A stretch of DNA of 64,000 nucleotides, taken from the NCBI RefSeq assembly GCF_900105395.1, contig NZ_LT629775.1:1736001-1800000 (forward strand), written 5' to 3'. This stretch comes from Streptomyces sp. TLI_053 (GTDB lineage Bacteria; Actinomycetota; Actinomycetes; Streptomycetales; Streptomycetaceae). The translations under genes and the position numbers were made by a program. Below are positions 8,389 through 16,293 of this stretch, piece after piece (position 1 is the stretch's first letter; the number at the start of each line of letters is the position of its first letter). The notes beneath the pieces were generated by a model. That model searched no databases. It saw only the letters and a list, made by a program, of their open reading frames with translations, and was not told the origin of the DNA.

Positions 8389-8461
8389 TCCGTCCGGCAC
8401 CGACGGTGCGCCCGGGCCGTGATCCGGCCCAGGACGCAGCCGCCCTCGGCGCCGCGACCGC

Positions 8462-9109
8462 TCAGTGGACGCCGGGAGGGTTGGGGAAGTTGTTGAGCTG
8501 CAGCAGGTTCCAGCTCTGGTTCCCGGTGTTCCACGCCTCGTCGGTGGTGATGCAGTCCCACTGCTGGAGCCGGGCCTGCTGGACCGGTGTGCCGTTCGAG
8601 GCCGTCGCGTCCAGGCACCTGCCGGTGGCCCGGTTCTTCAGGATCATGGTCGTGGGGAAGCACATACAGGTGTGCCCGACCCAGGCGGTGGTCCATTCGG
8701 CCGGCGCGTAACCGGCGTCGCAGTACGGGTACTGGAGGATGCCGGTGCCGTTGCCGTAGGTCCCCGACCGCCAGTCGAGCATCAGGCACTGGCCGGAGTG
8801 CCTGGCCTTGATCCGGAAGTACCCGTTCCCGCTGTCGAGCAGCTCGTACTCCTGGGACGCACTGGCGTTGTTCGGCCACAGGAAGACACCGGTGTACGGG
8901 TCGGCCGACGCCCACATGACGTCGGCACGGAGCCCGGTCCGGGCGTTCACGAGCTCGTAGCGGGTGGGTTCGGCCGCCTGCGCGGGCGTGGCGGCGAACG
9001 CCGCGAGGACGGCGAACGCCAGTGCCGCCACCAGGGCCGCCGGGGTGACCGGAGCGGGTCGGGCGGTCCTCCCGGAACCGCCGGTCCGCCGGGGACGGTG
9101 CATCCGCAT
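8462..9109 (-). CDS. Secreted ricin-type beta-trefoil lectin domain protein
   Basis: A 215-residue protein from ATG 9109 with a GGAGGA ribosome site. Residues 1-46 are a Sec-type signal peptide: a basic start, a hydrophobic ALVAALAFAVLAAFA core and cleavage after AQAA. The mature ~170 residues hold ricin-type repeats with Q-x-W-like signatures: SGQCLMLDWRS, the NRATGRCLDATAS block and a final NQSWNLLQLNN. Four Cys lie in the trefoil (CLML, YCDAG, CMC). No catalytic domain is attached, so the protein is likely an extracellular carbohydrate-binding lectin. It is divergent from a SARP regulator, with an array of direct repeats between them. Confidence 0.85.
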   Translation of the reverse strand: MRMHRPRRTGGSGRTARPAPVTPAALVAALAFAVLAAFAATPAQAAEPTRYELVNARTGLRADVMWASADPYTGVFLWPNNASASQEYELLDSGNGYFRIKARHSGQCLMLDWRSGTYGNGTGILQYPYCDAGYAPAEWTTAWVGHTCMCFPTTMILKNRATGRCLDATASNGTPVQQARLQQWDCITTDEAWNTGNQSWNLLQLNNFPNPPGVH

Positions 9110-9218
9110 GCTGTTCTCCTCCGTAGGTCTCGACCGGCAGGCGGACGAGGCTGGTCCGCCCGGTCCGGCCGCGCCCGGCCCGGACGGCCCCCACCCTGCC
9201 GCCACGGCCTGGGTACCG

Positions 9219-9323
9219 ACCTTGCGCGCACCTTGTCGGGCACCTTGTCGACCACCTGGTCCGGCACCTGGTCGGGCACCTTGTCGCGCACCTGTCGGAC
9301 ACCTTGCGGGCACCTTGTCGGGC
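9219..9323. repeat. Nine 11-12 bp direct repeats upstream of the SARP gene (candidate SARP-binding array)
   Basis: Units start at 9219, 9230, 9242, 9254, 9266, 9278, 9290, 9301 and 9312, with consensus ACCTTGTCGGGC. Three units are 11 bp and the others 12 bp. SARP regulators bind short direct repeats spaced about one helical turn apart, so this array between a SARP gene and a divergent lectin gene is a plausible regulator target. It ends 58 bp before the SARP start. Confidence 0.7.
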
Positions 9324-9381
9324 CCGCCAGCATGGACCGTGGGGATGTTTCGCACGGGCCGTCGACCGCACGGGGGGACAT

Positions 9382-10140
9382 GTGGACATCCGGCTGCTGG
9401 GCGAGGTCGAGGTCCGGTCGGCGGGCCGGCCGCTCGGTGTGGGGACGCCGCAGCAGCAGGTGGTGCTCGCGGTACTGGTCGTCAACGCCCGAAGACCGGT
9501 CTCGATGGAGGCACTCGTCGACCGCGTCTGGGGCTACGACCCGCCCGCCGGCCCCCGGCCCGCGCTGTACGCACACCTCAGCAGGATCCGCGGGCTGCTG
9601 AGACAGACCACCGCACCCGGTGGCGGGCCGGCCGCGCGGGTGGAGCGCCGGCACGCCGGCTACGTGCTGGAGATCGACCCCGAGCTGGTGGACCTGCACC
9701 GGTTCCGCCGGCTCGTCGAGCAGGGCGACGGCGCGCCGGACGACGACGCGACCGGGGCCTCGACACTCGCCGAAGCCCTGGCCCTGTGGCGGGGGGAACC
9801 CCTGGCCGGCCTCCCGGGCGCCTGGGCCGCACAGGTCCGGGCGAGCTGGCACCGGCGGCGGCTGGACGCCCTGGTCCGGTGGGCGCAGGCGGAGTTCCGG
9901 CTCGGCCGCCCCGCCGCGGTCATCTCCGCCGTACCGGATCTCACCGTCGAATATCCGCTGGCCGAACCCCTCGAATGCGTGCTGATCCGGTCGTTGCACG
10001 CGGCCGGGCGGGGTGCGGAGGCGCTGGAGCGGTACGGCGCGGTACGGCGACGGCTGGCCGAGGAACTCGGCACCGGGCCCGGTGCGGAGCTCCGCAGCCT
10101 GTACCGGACCGTCCTGACCGGGGACCGTCCTCCGCCCTGA
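9382..10140 (+). CDS. Small SARP (AfsR/DnrI-type) transcriptional activator
   Basis: A 252-residue protein. The GTG at 9382 is preferred because GGGGGG at 9372-9377 is well placed and the protein then starts with the typical VDIRLLGEVEV. Residues 1-95 are an OmpR-like winged helix (QQQVVLAVLVVNARRPVSME, then the recognition region ALYAHLSRIRGLLR). Residues ~100-245 are a bacterial transcriptional activation domain (VDLHRFRRLVEQG and EALALWRGEPLAG). No ATPase or TPR follows, so it is a small SARP. Such proteins activate secondary-metabolite promoters through direct repeats, which are present just upstream. No classical biosynthetic genes adjoin it; the obvious local target is the lectin gene. 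Confidence 0.88.
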   Translation: MDIRLLGEVEVRSAGRPLGVGTPQQQVVLAVLVVNARRPVSMEALVDRVWGYDPPAGPRPALYAHLSRIRGLLRQTTAPGGGPAARVERRHAGYVLEIDPELVDLHRFRRLVEQGDGAPDDDATGASTLAEALALWRGEPLAGLPGAWAAQVRASWHRRRLDALVRWAQAEFRLGRPAAVISAVPDLTVEYPLAEPLECVLIRSLHAAGRGAEALERYGAVRRRLAEELGTGPGAELRSLYRTVLTGDRPPP

Positions 10141-10218
10141 ACACCCGGGCGCCCGCGGCCCCGTCGACCCGGCACCGAGGCACGGAACGGGACCCCGGCG
10201 CGCGACACGCCGTGGTGG

Positions 10219-10238
10219 TGTCACTCGATGAGGTGACA
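10219..10238. promoter_or_regulatory. Palindrome upstream of the 896-residue protein gene
   Basis: TGTCAC, an 8-bp spacer and GTGACA form a perfect 6-bp inverted repeat. A TAGGCT -10-like box is at 10278-10283, 40 bp downstream, ahead of the gene at 10338. It is a candidate operator; the regulator is unknown. Confidence 0.4.
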
Positions 10239-10337
10239 GTGGAGGTCGGGACCTGGCCATCGCGGTGAGCGGATTCCTAGGCTTGGCATGCCTGCTTCCT
10301 GACTGCTCGCCAGATCGACGCGTCCGGGAGGACGACC

Positions 10338-13028
10338 ATGTCCGATCACGCACCCGAGCCCGCATCAATCATCGGCCACTCACCGTCCGCCGCTCCGACG
10401 GCGGGAGTCGGCGCCCCGGCCCCGGGAGTCGGCGCCCCGGCGCCCGGAGTCGGCATCCCGGCACCGGCCACTCCCCCGAGCGATCCCCCGCCCGTGCTGG
10501 CGCCCGCCTCGCGGCACATTCCCAAGGCCACCCTGGTGGCACTGGACATCGCGCCGCCGTCCGGCGGTCAGGCGTTGCTCAAGCACAGCTTCGCCCACCA
10601 ACTCGCCCTGCGGCCGGGCGAGGTGGAGGCCACCGCACGGGCCGCCGGCCAGCCGGGCGGGGCCGCGCTGGCCCGACTGCTCACCGGGTACGAGGAGGGT
10701 GCGGCGGATCCACCGGGGCCGGCGCCGTTCGCCGAGGTGCCGGTCGACGACCTCGTCGCGTTCGGCCTCGCGCTCACGCAACTGCGCCGCACCGCAAGCG
10801 GTTCGGCGACCGCGCACGCCGACCGCGCCGCCGTCGCCGTCCAGAGCCTGGTGTTCAACACCCGTTCCAGCCGCCTGAGCATGCTCAACCTGGAGCGCCT
10901 GGAGATGGCGCCGGCCGGTATCCAGCGCGGTGAGCTGATCGCCACCGTTCCGCTGGCCCCGCTGGAGGAGACGGCCGTCACCCACAAGGAGTGGTCGGTC
11001 ACCTCCCGGGAGTTCACCTCCATCGTGACGGACTCGCTGGAGAGTTACAGCGAGACGGGAGTCACCGACAACACCGAGCTCTCCCAGTCCACCGCCAACC
11101 AGCAGCAGCACTCCAACCAGTTCAACATCACCGGCACGGTGTCCGGCGGCATTCCGGTGATCAACGGCTCGGCCTCGTCCGGGTTCACCGCCCAGGACAG
11201 CTCCTCCACCTCCGCGTCGGAGAGCCGCAAGCACGCCTCCGGACTGACCCAGAAGGCGTCCTCACGGGCCAAGCAGGAGCACAAGGTCACCATCTCCACC
11301 CTGACCGTCACCGGCACCGAGGAGACCACCACCCGGACGGTGAAGAACCCGAGCCAGACGCAGGCGGTCCGGATCGACTACTTCAGCCTGCTGCGCACCT
11401 GGCGGGTCCGGCTGTACCGGTACGGGCTGCGGGCGGCCTACGACATCGTGGTCCCGGAGCCCTCCGCGGCGATCCGCAAGGACTACGTCGAACTGGCCGC
11501 GCTGCGGGCCGCACTCGGCCCGTTCGTCTTCAACCTGCCGCACGACGACATCACCGACGACGTCCGTCCGGCGGACCAGGCGCCCGGGTTCCCGCCGAAC
11601 CGCAAGCACTACCGCTACCTCGGCGATCTGTACGGCGTGCAGGTTCCGGACCCGCCCGAGGCCACCAAGGAGCTCTTCCCCAACGACAACGTGCCGGCCG
11701 GCGGGGGCTGGCACTTCTACCCGATGCGCTTCCGGATCGAGGACGGCTACGCCGTCTCGGCCGTGACGGCGGAGTTCCACCTCGGCATGCTCAGCGACAA
11801 TCCGCGGATGCACTACGGCGTGGAGGGCAGCGGCTTCGAGAGGGACTCCGGCGACCCCCTGCACGACGCCGTGGTGCTCAGCGATCCGCCGTACAACGCC
11901 TTCAAGGGCCGCACCGGCGAGCAGAACGTGCTGATCTTCCTCCACGACGTCGGGCCCGCCTGGGTGGGCCTGAAGATCACCACCGCCCGGACGCCCGAGC
12001 TGTTCTCCCGCTGGCAGTCCCAGGTGTGGAACATGCTGCACGACGCCGCGCAGACCAGGTACCTCGCCGAACAGCAGGACATCGCCAACCGGATCGCCGC
12101 ACTGGAGGACCGCCTCGCCGGGGTGGACACCCTCACCCTGCGGCGCGAGGAGAACGACGAGATCATGAAGTGCGTGCTCCGCCACCTCCTGGGCACCGAG
12201 TACGAGTTCATGGCACCCGGCGCGGTGGACGCGCTCCGCGCGGCCGGCGTGGACACCGCGCACGGCGCCGGGTTCGCGCCTGGGGTGCTCAAGCCGCCGG
12301 ACGGCGCGTGGGCGAGGCTGAGGCGTCACGAGGACCTGGTCCGTTTCGTCAACCAGGCCGTGGAGTGGGAGAACGTGGTGACCTTCCTCTACTCCTACTT
12401 CTGGGACGCCCCCGACTCCTGGGACTTCGTCCGGCACATCCGCCATCCCGACCCCACCCGGCAGGCCTTCCTGCGGGCCGGCGGCGCGCGCATCGTCCTG
12501 ACCATCCGCAAGGGTTGGGAGGACGCCTGGGTGCGCTTCTGCGAGGGCGGCTTCAAGGACGCCGACATCCCCGCCGACCACCCCTACCTGACCGTCGCCC
12601 AGGAGATCGCCGCCTACGACGACCGCTACTACCCCGGCATCCCGCCGGCCAATCCGGGCCGCGGCACCGTCCGGATCGAGGACACCGTGAGCACCGAGTG
12701 CTCGGCCGTCATCGGGCCCAACCCGGCCAATCCGGGGCTGCCGGTGACCATTGCGGTCACCTCCAGCCGGGGCTTCACGCCCGGCGCGCCGGTCGTGATC
12801 GACTCCACCCGCCACCGCGACCTCCAGGAGACCTGCACGGTCGTGGCGGTTCCCGACCCCGGCCGGCTGACCCTCGACCGGCTGCTGCACCGGCACGACG
12901 GCACCGTCACCCCGATCCCCGTCGTCCAGCCCGGGGAGAAGGGCGAGCTGATCGCCGAGTGGAACGAGTACACCCCCTCCTCCGGAACCGACATCCAACT
13001 CAACACCAATCTCCCGCAGATGAGCTGA
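10338..13028 (+). CDS. Unrecognised large protein (896 residues) with Ser/Thr-rich amphipathic core
   Basis: It starts at ATG 10338 behind GGGAGG. Residues 1-55 are low-complexity, with repeats of the type PAPGVGAPAPGVG. Residues ~215-345 are remarkable: a strongly Ser/Thr/Gln-rich, alternating-pattern region (for example SQSTANQQQHSNQFNITGTV) flanked by a basic segment and ending in IDYFSLLRTWRVRLYRYGLR. A helical coiled stretch lies at about 575-605 (EQQDIANRIAALEDRLAG). The C-terminal part contains several Trp-rich blocks and a final beta-rich domain. There is no signal peptide or obvious catalytic motif. The alternating polar region could be an amphipathic beta-hairpin of a pore former or a structural fibre, which is speculation. 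It is followed after 30 bp by a glycoside-hydrolase-like gene, so they probably form one operon. Confidence 0.75.
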   Translation: MSDHAPEPASIIGHSPSAAPTAGVGAPAPGVGAPAPGVGIPAPATPPSDPPPVLAPASRHIPKATLVALDIAPPSGGQALLKHSFAHQLALRPGEVEATARAAGQPGGAALARLLTGYEEGAADPPGPAPFAEVPVDDLVAFGLALTQLRRTASGSATAHADRAAVAVQSLVFNTRSSRLSMLNLERLEMAPAGIQRGELIATVPLAPLEETAVTHKEWSVTSREFTSIVTDSLESYSETGVTDNTELSQSTANQQQHSNQFNITGTVSGGIPVINGSASSGFTAQDSSSTSASESRKHASGLTQKASSRAKQEHKVTISTLTVTGTEETTTRTVKNPSQTQAVRIDYFSLLRTWRVRLYRYGLRAAYDIVVPEPSAAIRKDYVELAALRAALGPFVFNLPHDDITDDVRPADQAPGFPPNRKHYRYLGDLYGVQVPDPPEATKELFPNDNVPAGGGWHFYPMRFRIEDGYAVSAVTAEFHLGMLSDNPRMHYGVEGSGFERDSGDPLHDAVVLSDPPYNAFKGRTGEQNVLIFLHDVGPAWVGLKITTARTPELFSRWQSQVWNMLHDAAQTRYLAEQQDIANRIAALEDRLAGVDTLTLRREENDEIMKCVLRHLLGTEYEFMAPGAVDALRAAGVDTAHGAGFAPGVLKPPDGAWARLRRHEDLVRFVNQAVEWENVVTFLYSYFWDAPDSWDFVRHIRHPDPTRQAFLRAGGARIVLTIRKGWEDAWVRFCEGGFKDADIPADHPYLTVAQEIAAYDDRYYPGIPPANPGRGTVRIEDTVSTECSAVIGPNPANPGLPVTIAVTSSRGFTPGAPVVIDSTRHRDLQETCTVVAVPDPGRLTLDRLLHRHDGTVTPIPVVQPGEKGELIAEWNEYTPSSGTDIQLNTNLPQMS

Positions 13029-13058
13029 GCCGGCGGAGGCCGCGCGCTGGAGGTCCTG

Positions 13059-14204
13059 ATGGAGGTCGGGGTCAACTACCCCTGGATGCGCAACGACCCG
13101 ATCACCATCGGGCCCAACATCCACGAGAAGGGCAGACCGCACCCGTGGCAGGGGCCGGGCTCCGACCTGGACCGCAACCTCGCCACCCTGCGCGGCCTCG
13201 GCGTCACCGTGGTGCGGATGTGGCTGATGGCGCACGGCGTCAACTACGACGGGACGGTCTTCTGCGTCAGCGCCCTCAACGGGGCTGCCCGCTGGCGGTT
13301 CGAACCGCCGAAACGGCTCCACCCGAAGTTCCTCGACGACGTGGAGGAACTTCTGGTGAAGTGCGAGAAGGCGGACCTGCGGATCATCCCGGTCCTCCTC
13401 GACTTCGGCTTCTTCGACGAGCCGGAAGCCTGGTCGCTGAAGTACTTCGGCCCCGGGCCACCCACCCCGACCGACCTCAACTACGGCCGCGGCCGGCGGG
13501 CCGTGGCCGAGGACCGCAACCTCCGGGCGACCTTCGTCGAGGGCACCGTCAAACCACTGGTCGCGGCGATCGCGAAGCACCGAAGGATCGTTCACGCCGT
13601 GGACGTCGTCAACGAGCCGTACTGGTGCGTCAGCCCGATCACGGGCGACCTCTTCGGCCAGTCCGTCAACCAGGACGCCCTCACCGCGCTCATGCGGGAC
13701 TGCGTGGCGGCCGTGGAGGCGGCCGGGCTGCCGTCCACCGTCGGGCACCGCTTCCACCGGGACATCGCCAACGTCTTCGGCAGCGTCAAGGTGACCCGCC
13801 CGCAGTTCCACTACTACGCCTCGCTCCCGGGGGTGGACGCCCTGCCGGTGCTCTCCGGCCTGAGCGGCACGCGCCCGTTCCTCGGCGAGTTCGGCTGCAT
13901 CACCGGCGGGGAGCTGGACGCCCTGCAGCGGGACGCCACCGCCCGGGGCGACAGGGTGGTGCTCGACCAGATCGGGCCGATGCGCCGGACCCAGAACCTC
14001 TGGCCGGTTCTCCAGCAGTCCCGCAAGACCCAGGCACCGGGCGCCGTTCTCACCGAACGCCTCGACTGGCTGGCCGACTTCGGCTACGAACTGGCGCTGG
14101 TCTGGCCGAACGCCGTCCTCCCCGACCCCAGTCGCGAGGACCTCAAGATCGATGCCCTCCGGCGCGCCCAGATCGCGGAGTTCACCCGTCGCCGCCCCGG
14201 CTGA
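13059..14204 (+). CDS. Clan GH-A glycoside hydrolase-like protein (cellulase-type TIM barrel)
   Basis: A 381-residue protein from ATG 13059 behind GGAGGT. It starts with GVNYPWMRND, typical of the first strand of GH5-like barrels. LRGLGVTVVRMWLM follows, then the acid/base motif in VVNEPYW (Asn-Glu pair, about residues 184-186). The nucleophile is probably the Glu of PFLGEFGCI near residue 275. No signal peptide is present, so it may act in the cytoplasm or leave by a non-Sec route with its upstream partner. The gap to the 896-residue gene is 30 bp. The substrate is not predictable. Sequence between the catalytic motifs is divergent from standard cellulases. Confidence 0.78.
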   Translation: MEVGVNYPWMRNDPITIGPNIHEKGRPHPWQGPGSDLDRNLATLRGLGVTVVRMWLMAHGVNYDGTVFCVSALNGAARWRFEPPKRLHPKFLDDVEELLVKCEKADLRIIPVLLDFGFFDEPEAWSLKYFGPGPPTPTDLNYGRGRRAVAEDRNLRATFVEGTVKPLVAAIAKHRRIVHAVDVVNEPYWCVSPITGDLFGQSVNQDALTALMRDCVAAVEAAGLPSTVGHRFHRDIANVFGSVKVTRPQFHYYASLPGVDALPVLSGLSGTRPFLGEFGCITGGELDALQRDATARGDRVVLDQIGPMRRTQNLWPVLQQSRKTQAPGAVLTERLDWLADFGYELALVWPNAVLPDPSREDLKIDALRRAQIAEFTRRRPG

Positions 14205-14227
14205 GCCCTCCTCCGTCGTTGTGCGTA

Positions 14228-14263
14228 CCGCACCCCGCCCCTGGACGGAGGGACGGGGTGCGG
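14228..14263. terminator. Bidirectional hairpin terminator
   Basis: CCGCACCCCG pairs perfectly with CGGGGTGCGG over 10 bp. It lies between the convergent genes ending at 14204 and 14288. There is no T-run, as usual in actinobacteria. Confidence 0.7.
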
Positions 14264-14287
14264 ACAACGAACGGGTCGCGGTCGCGG

Positions 14288-15010
14288 CTAACCGAGGCCG
14301 CGGGCGTCCTGCTTCAGCGCGGTGTCGACGGTCAGCGCGGTCGCCACGACGAGGCTGAGCAGCGGGTCCGACAGCGGTCGGTGGATCTGGAGCACGTAGT
14401 TGTCGGCCGTGGTGAACATCGTCTTCGCCAGGCCTTCCCAGGTCTTGGTGATCCGGGCGATCTCGGTGTCCGTCGCGTCGACGATGGAGAAGTTCCAGGC
14501 CCGCCAGTTCTCGGCCTTGACGGCGCCGACCTTCTGCCCGCCGACCTCCAGCGCGAAGTTGATCTTCCCGATCGCGTTCTGCTGGACGATCTGGCCGACC
14601 TCCTGACCGTTCGGAAGCTGCACGACCACCCGCGACTTGATGAACTTCGCCGGGCGGGTCAGCAGCAGCACCGGGGTGCCGTGCGCGTCCCGGATCTCGA
14701 GCTTGTGGGTCAGGTACTGGTCGAGCGAAGTGAGCAGCCGTATCACCTTGCGCAGCGCACTCTGTTCGACCTGGACCACCGAGCCCAGCGTGGCACCCTG
14801 CTGGTCGAAGACGGCGTACTCGTTGGTGAGTTCGATCAGCTTCGCCTTCTGGTTCACCACCAGGACGGGCTCGGAGAAGAGGGTGCCGCCGCCACCGGCG
14901 ACCGGTCCGACACCGGCCTGCTGCTGCACCTGACGCTGCACCTTGGCGGAGTCGCCGGCCGGAGCGGCCGGCTGCCCGGGGAAACCGGGAGTGTTCGTGT
15001 TCTGGGACAT
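14288..15010 (-). CDS. LURP-one-related / phospholipid scramblase-like protein
   Basis: A 240-residue protein from ATG 15010. After a Pro/Gly/Gln-rich N-terminus (about 1-45) comes a tubby-like beta-barrel: TLFSEPVLVVNQKAKLIELT, YAVFDQQGATLGSVVQVEQ, TSLDQYLTHKLEIRD, then AENWRAWNFSIVD and ARITKTWEG. It ends in a hydrophobic helix (DPLLSLVVATALTVDTALKQ). This order is characteristic of LURP-one/scramblase family proteins, which fold like tubby domains and often sit on membranes through the last helix. The biochemical role in bacteria is not established. It is divergent from the hydrolase gene at 15386. Confidence 0.8.
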   Translation of the reverse strand: MSQNTNTPGFPGQPAAPAGDSAKVQRQVQQQAGVGPVAGGGGTLFSEPVLVVNQKAKLIELTNEYAVFDQQGATLGSVVQVEQSALRKVIRLLTSLDQYLTHKLEIRDAHGTPVLLLTRPAKFIKSRVVVQLPNGQEVGQIVQQNAIGKINFALEVGGQKVGAVKAENWRAWNFSIVDATDTEIARITKTWEGLAKTMFTTADNYVLQIHRPLSDPLLSLVVATALTVDTALKQDARGLG

Positions 15011-15385
15011 GGCGGGCAGGCTAGGGTCAAACCTCCCCGGCCCGCTATTTCGTTCGATCGCCCCTGGACCGGCCGGGGCTGCGGTTCGCGCCGCCGACCT
15101 GCGGATTCGACCGCCACGGGGACCAGTTGACGGCCCCCCGAGGACGACGGTGTGTCCGATGTCACACCCGGGGGGGCTTCTGCGCCTAGATGCCGACGCG
15201 AACACGGCCGAGGTCGAGGCCGAGGTCACGGTCAAGGTCACGGGTCGAGGCCGAAACACCCGTTCCCGGATCCGCTGAATCCTTTTCGGCCGCCGGTGCC
15301 TCTTCTGCACGGGGTCCGGCAACCGCGGGAGCCGCCCCGCGCCCACCCTTCGTTCCCGCCCTCGACCGAGCACAAGAGGCCCGTC
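15011..15385. other. 375-bp divergent intergenic region
   Basis: No coding sequence is convincing here. It holds a palindrome (15149-15168: GGTGTG, 8-bp spacer, CACACC). Further right are short repeats of GAGGTCACGGTCA type at about 15213-15240. The promoters of both flanking genes should lie here, but no clear -35/-10 pair can be assigned. Confidence 0.4.
15149..15168. promoter_or_regulatory. Palindrome in the divergent region
   Basis: Perfect 6-bp arms, GGTGTG and CACACC, around TCCGATGT. It is a candidate operator for the scramblase-like or hydrolase gene. No cognate regulator adjoins. Confidence 0.35.
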
Positions 15386-16108
15386 ATGACCCTTCCCCCT
15401 TCCCCCTCCGCTCCACGGGGCGTGCTGCTGGTGCACGGCGCGTGGCACACCGGCCACGCCTGGGACGGCGTCGCCACCGGACTGCGGGCCCGCGGTGTCG
15501 TCGTGGCCGTCGCCGAGTTGCACCGCGGGTCGCTGGCGGCCGACACGGCCGCGGCCGAGACCGCCCTGGACCTGTTGCCCGGGGGCGGACCCGCCGTGGC
15601 GTGCGGTCACTCCTACGGCGGTGCCGTCATCACGGGCCTTCCGCCGCACAGGATCGACCACCTCGTGTACCTCGCCGCGATGATGCCCGACCTCGGCGAG
15701 ACCGCCCTCGGCCTCCTCGCCAGCGCGCCACCCACCGACCTGCGGTCCAGCATGGTCGGTGATCCCGCCGGCACCACCACGATCGCCCCGGAGGCCGCGG
15801 GACGACTCTTCCACGCCCGACTCGACCCGACGGAACGCGCCCACCACACCGCCCGGCTCGTCCCCCAGACCATGGCCCCCGGCCACCAGCCGACGACCGG
15901 CGCCGCCTGGCACCACCGCCCCAGCACCTACGTCGTCTGCACCGAGGACCGCGTCATGCACCCCGACCTGCAACGCCGATTCGCCTCCCGCGCCACTCGT
16001 ACGGTCACCTGGCCCAGCGACCACGGAGCCTTCGCGTCGCACGAGACAGAGACCGTCGACCTGCTCCACCGCCTGACCACCGCAAGCCCCCCGCCCCGGG
16101 CCGCTTAG
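15386..16108 (+). CDS. Alpha/beta hydrolase
   Basis: A 240-residue protein from ATG 15386. VLLVHGAWHTGHAWDGV forms the first strand and oxyanion hole. CGHSYGG carries the nucleophile Ser. CTEDRVMHPD carries the acid Asp, and SDHGAFASHE carries the His. It is a relative of the esterase at 3821 but clearly diverged, with an Arg/Pro-rich cap region (about 110-175). No signal peptide is present. It is followed after 33 bp by the truncated GH1 remnant on the opposite strand, so it marks the last gene before the island. Confidence 0.87.
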   Translation: MTLPPSPSAPRGVLLVHGAWHTGHAWDGVATGLRARGVVVAVAELHRGSLAADTAAAETALDLLPGGGPAVACGHSYGGAVITGLPPHRIDHLVYLAAMMPDLGETALGLLASAPPTDLRSSMVGDPAGTTTIAPEAAGRLFHARLDPTERAHHTARLVPQTMAPGHQPTTGAAWHHRPSTYVVCTEDRVMHPDLQRRFASRATRTVTWPSDHGAFASHETETVDLLHRLTTASPPPRAA

Positions 16109-16141
16109 GGACCGCCGGATCGTGCCCCGGGCCGGCCCCCG

Positions 16142-16278
16142 CTACTGTGCCGCGGGCTTCGCCCGGTGGGCGGCGATCAGCTCGCGGTACCAGGCGTAGG
16201 AGGCCCTCGGGGTGCGCTGCTGGGTGTCGAAGTCGACGTGGACGAGGCCGAAGCGCTGGTGGTAGCCCTCGGCCCGTC
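16142..16278 (-). pseudogene. 3' remnant of a GH1 beta-glucosidase gene
   Basis: About 45 C-terminal codons remain, ending in TAG at 16142-16144. The peptide AEGYHQRFGLVHVDFDTQQR followed by TPRASYAWYRELIAAHR matches the end of the intact GH1 protein encoded at 28269-29606. At DNA level 16173-16275 and 28297-28399 differ at only 3 of 103 positions, while the last ~10 codons differ. It therefore derives from a second, paralogous GH1 gene. Everything 5' of this piece is gone, replaced by the Wadjet island whose last stop codon lies 16 bp away. This marks the left island boundary. Confidence 0.85.
16173..16275. repeat. Left copy of 103-bp direct repeat flanking the Wadjet island
   Basis: It is 97% identical to 28297-28399 and in the same orientation. 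It consists of GH1 coding sequence. The two copies bracket about 12 kb and could support loss of the island by homologous recombination. Confidence 0.85.
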
Positions 16279-16293
16279 GAACAGGCTGTGATT

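Noticed and set aside
9219..9323. The direct repeats as a CRISPR array
   Set aside because: Units are contiguous 11-12 bp repeats without spacers, and no cas gene is present.
9110..9355. An N-terminal extension of the lectin gene up to 9355
   Set aside because: It would place ~80 repetitive Arg/Gly/Pro residues before a good signal peptide, and ATG 9109 has a proper ribosome site.
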